Below, one piece after another: positions 61,956 to 64,000 of a stretch of 64,000 bases of DNA. The translations under genes were made by a program, and so were the position numbers. Origin of the DNA: Bacteroidota bacterium (lineage in GTDB: Bacteria; Bacteroidota; Bacteroidia; Bacteroidales; JAGNHN01); assembly GCA_022710185.1 (NCBI GenBank), contig JAKLHK010000005.1, positions 1 to 64,000 on the forward strand, given 5' to 3'. Each line of letters starts with the position of its first letter. Position 1 is the stretch's first letter. The notes beneath the pieces were generated by a model that was not told the origin of the DNA, made no database searches, and worked only from the letters and a program-made list of their open reading frames with translations.

Positions 61956-64000
61956 ATGCCCCTTAGTAAACTTCGCAACATTGGCATCGCCGCACACATC
62001 GATGCAGGTAAGACCACAGTGACCGAGCGTATGCTCTTCTATACCGGGATCACCCGCAAGCTCGGGGAGGTCCACGACGGCCAGGCGACCATGGATTTCA
62101 TGAAACAGGAGCAGGAAAGGGGCATCACCATTGCCTCGGCCGCCATCAGCGCAACCTGGGCCGGACATCAGGTCAACATCATCGACACCCCCGGCCACGT
62201 GGACTTCACCGTGGAGGTGGAGCGTTCCCTCCGCGTGATCGACGGCATGATCGCCGTGTTCTGCGCCGTGAGCGGGGTGGAGCCCCAGAGCGAGACCGTA
62301 TGGAACCAGGCCGATCGTTACAAGGTGCCCCGTATCGCTTTCATCAACAAGATGGACCGCACCGGGGCCGACTACGACGAGGCTATCCGGATGATGAACG
62401 AATACCTGGATGCCAATGCCGTGCCCTTCCACCTGCCCATCGGCCATGAGGAGAATTTCAGCGGCATCATCGATGTGATCCACCAGAAGGCCTACCAATT
62501 CCCTAACGGTGAGGTGCAGGAAATGCCCATCCCGGCCGAATATGCTGAAGCGACCACCCGAGCACGGGCCCGCCTGAGTGAAGTGGTGGCTGAGTTCGAC
62601 GACAAGGTGATGGAGCTCTTCCTGGAAGACCAGGAGATCCCCTCCGACCTGCTTCAGTTGGCTGCCCGCCGCGCCACCCTGAAAATGTTCATTACCCCGG
62701 TTTTCTGCGGGGCCGCATACAAGAATAAGGGCATCCAGCTTCTGCTGAACGCCGTGGTGGACTTCCTGCCCTCCCCCTCCGACGTGGGCGCCACTGTGGG
62801 TACCGATGTGGATGACCCGGAAAAGACGCATTCCCGCTGCCCCTCGGCTAAGTCGCCCTTCGCTGCCCTGGCCTTCAAACTCATCCATGACCCCTACGTG
62901 GGACAACAGACCTTCATCCGCCTCTATTCCGGTTCCCTGACCAGCGGTATGCAGGTGTTCAATTCCACCAAAGGAAAATATGAGCGCATCGGTCGCATCC
63001 TGCGCATCCATGCCAAAGATCGCGAAGAGATCAGCGAGGCCGGCCCGGGCGATATCGTAGCCCTGATCGGTATGAAGTATACCAAGACCGGGGACACCCT
63101 CTGCGATCCGGAGCACCCCCTGTTCCTGGAGTCCATCAACATCCCCCCCTCTGTAATTGAGCTGAAGATCGTGCCTAAAAGCCGCAAGGAACAGGGCAAG
63201 CTGGGCGAGGCCCTGGCCAAGCTTAGCAGCGAGGACCCGAGCTTCAACGTGCGCTATGATGATGAGACCGAGGAAACCATCATCGCCGGAATGGGAGAGC
63301 TGCACCTTGAGATCATCGTCGACCGCCTGCAGGACGAGTTCAAGGTAGAGGTGGAGGTCGGCGAGCCTTCCGTGGCCTATCGCGAGACCATCACCCGCGA
63401 AGGCAGCGCCGACTACCGTCATTCCAAGCAGACCGGCGGCAAGGGACAGTTCGCCCAGACCTATATCCGCATTGAGCCCAACGGCGACAACGGTTACGAG
63501 TTCATCGACCAGATCAAGGGCGGAGCCATCCCGGCCGAGTTCATCCCCTCCGTGGACAAGGGGATTAAAAAGACCCTGGCCGACGGGGTACTGGCCGGAT
63601 ATCCGGTGGAGAATGTTAAGGTGGTGCTGCTCGACGGCAAGTTCCACCCGGTGGACTCCAGCGACTTCGCCTTCCAGACCTGCGGTTCGATCGCCTTCAA
63701 GGAAGCCTTCATGAAGGCCGAGCCCGTACTGCTGGAACCCGTGATGAAAGTGGAAATCAACACACCCGACGACTATCTCGGAGACATCGTGGGCAACCTC
63801 AACCGCCGCCGTGGCAAGGTGGAGTCGATGCGCCGTCACCGCAAGGGATCCCAGAAGATCGTGGCCTTCGTGCCCCTGATGGAAATGTTCGGCTACGCCA
63901 CCACCTTGCGAAACCTTTCCAGCGGGCGTGCCAACTACTCCATGGACTTCTTCAAATATCTGCCGGTGAGCAAGTCGACCCAGGAAGAGGTGCTGAAGAA
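61956..64000 (+). CDS. Elongation factor G-type GTPase (3' end outside window)
   Basis: At least 681 residues of an EF-G, running off the right edge. G motifs: [15 protein letters not shown] (G1), [13 protein letters not shown] (switch I), [17 protein letters not shown] (G3), [11 protein letters not shown] (G4) and [13 protein letters not shown] (G5). Domains II to V are recognisable ([20 protein letters not shown] in domain [22 protein letters not shown] in domain V). It promotes ribosomal translocation. Details such as [13 protein letters not shown] and [20 protein letters not shown] differ from the housekeeping Bacteroidota FusA as I remember it, so this may be a second EF-G paralogue. The gene symbol is left open. 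Confidence 0.88.
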   Translation, partial: MPLSKLRNIGIAAHIDAGKTTVTERMLFYTGITRKLGEVHDGQATMDFMKQEQERGITIASAAISATWAGHQVNIIDTPGHVDFTVEVERSLRVIDGMIAVFCAVSGVEPQSETVWNQADRYKVPRIAFINKMDRTGADYDEAIRMMNEYLDANAVPFHLPIGHEENFSGIIDVIHQKAYQFPNGEVQEMPIPAEYAEATTRARARLSEVVAEFDDKVMELFLEDQEIPSDLLQLAARRATLKMFITPVFCGAAYKNKGIQLLLNAVVDFLPSPSDVGATVGTDVDDPEKTHSRCPSAKSPFAALAFKLIHDPYVGQQTFIRLYSGSLTSGMQVFNSTKGKYERIGRILRIHAKDREEISEAGPGDIVALIGMKYTKTGDTLCDPEHPLFLESINIPPSVIELKIVPKSRKEQGKLGEALAKLSSEDPSFNVRYDDETEETIIAGMGELHLEIIVDRLQDEFKVEVEVGEPSVAYRETITREGSADYRHSKQTGGKGQFAQTYIRIEPNGDNGYEFIDQIKGGAIPAEFIPSVDKGIKKTLADGVLAGYPVENVKVVLLDGKFHPVDSSDFAFQTCGSIAFKEAFMKAEPVLLEPVMKVEINTPDDYLGDIVGNLNRRRGKVESMRRHRKGSQKIVAFVPLMEMFGYATTLRNLSSGRANYSMDFFKYLPVSKSTQEEVLK

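Noticed and set aside
61866..63839. A 657-codon open frame on the minus strand
   Set aside because: It is antisense to the EF-G gene, which matches a known family over its full visible length; the long frame is a by-product of GC-rich codon usage.

Overview
The window is chromosomal DNA of a Bacteroidota (Bacteroidetes) bacterium with GC-rich coding sequence. Three signs point there: Bacteroidota-type promoters (-7 element TAnnTTTG, best cases with TTG 19-20 bases upstream); secreted proteins ending in type IX secretion (T9SS) sorting domains of both classes; and family-specific genes (GWxTD protein, HHH beta-barrel protein, Bacteroidota-type MutS2, M23 peptidase beside a MerR gene). No phage, insertion sequence, CRISPR array or recognisable defence island was seen. 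Genus cannot be told; pyruvate:ferredoxin oxidoreductase suggests some anaerobic or fermentative capacity.

Layout. 1-5.0 kb: three large secreted T9SS type B proteins, the first cut by the window edge and about 95% identical to the end of the second. 5.0-7 kb: rubrerythrin-like protein and glutamate dehydrogenase. 7.1-13 kb: a minus-strand run rmuC, GWxTD lipoprotein, rlmB, GT39 transferase, YwqK/MORN lipoprotein. 13-16.4 kb: a small P-loop protein of unknown role facing an outer-membrane HHH/beta-barrel pair. 16.5-22.3 kb: DUF2461, hldD, MerR, M23 peptidase, alaS. 22.6-27.2 kb: two CarH-like MerR/B12 regulators, an ECF-type sigma factor, an SRPBCC protein, a pterin synthase and folE. 27.3-37.2 kb: fabD, a seven-gene surface-polysaccharide operon (UDP-diacetamido-glucuronate synthesis, galE, rfbB, CpsB-type phosphatase), a barrel protein and waaA. 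37.3-39.4 kb: a GDGY-repeat T9SS protein and a formylglycine-enzyme-like secreted protein. 39.9-40.3 kb: tRNA-Leu and tRNA-Gly. 40.4-64 kb: mutS, a SpoU methyltransferase, a TPR/OmpA-like lipoprotein, a deoxynucleoside kinase, folK, sppA, an e(P4) phosphatase, nifJ, a DHOD-like gene, mutS2, a thioredoxin, a DUF6132-like protein, a second GT39 protein, a LamG protein, and an elongation factor G gene open at the right edge.

The most interesting parts are the 22.6-27.2 kb block, which looks like a B12-dependent (possibly light-responsive) regulatory module with repeated TTGTTTAAC boxes laid over the sigma-factor promoter, and a striking set of 7-bp tandem repeats. In different places these repeats contain the fabD start codon, contain the stop codon of a thioredoxin gene, and (through a linked element) supply the promoter of mutS2.
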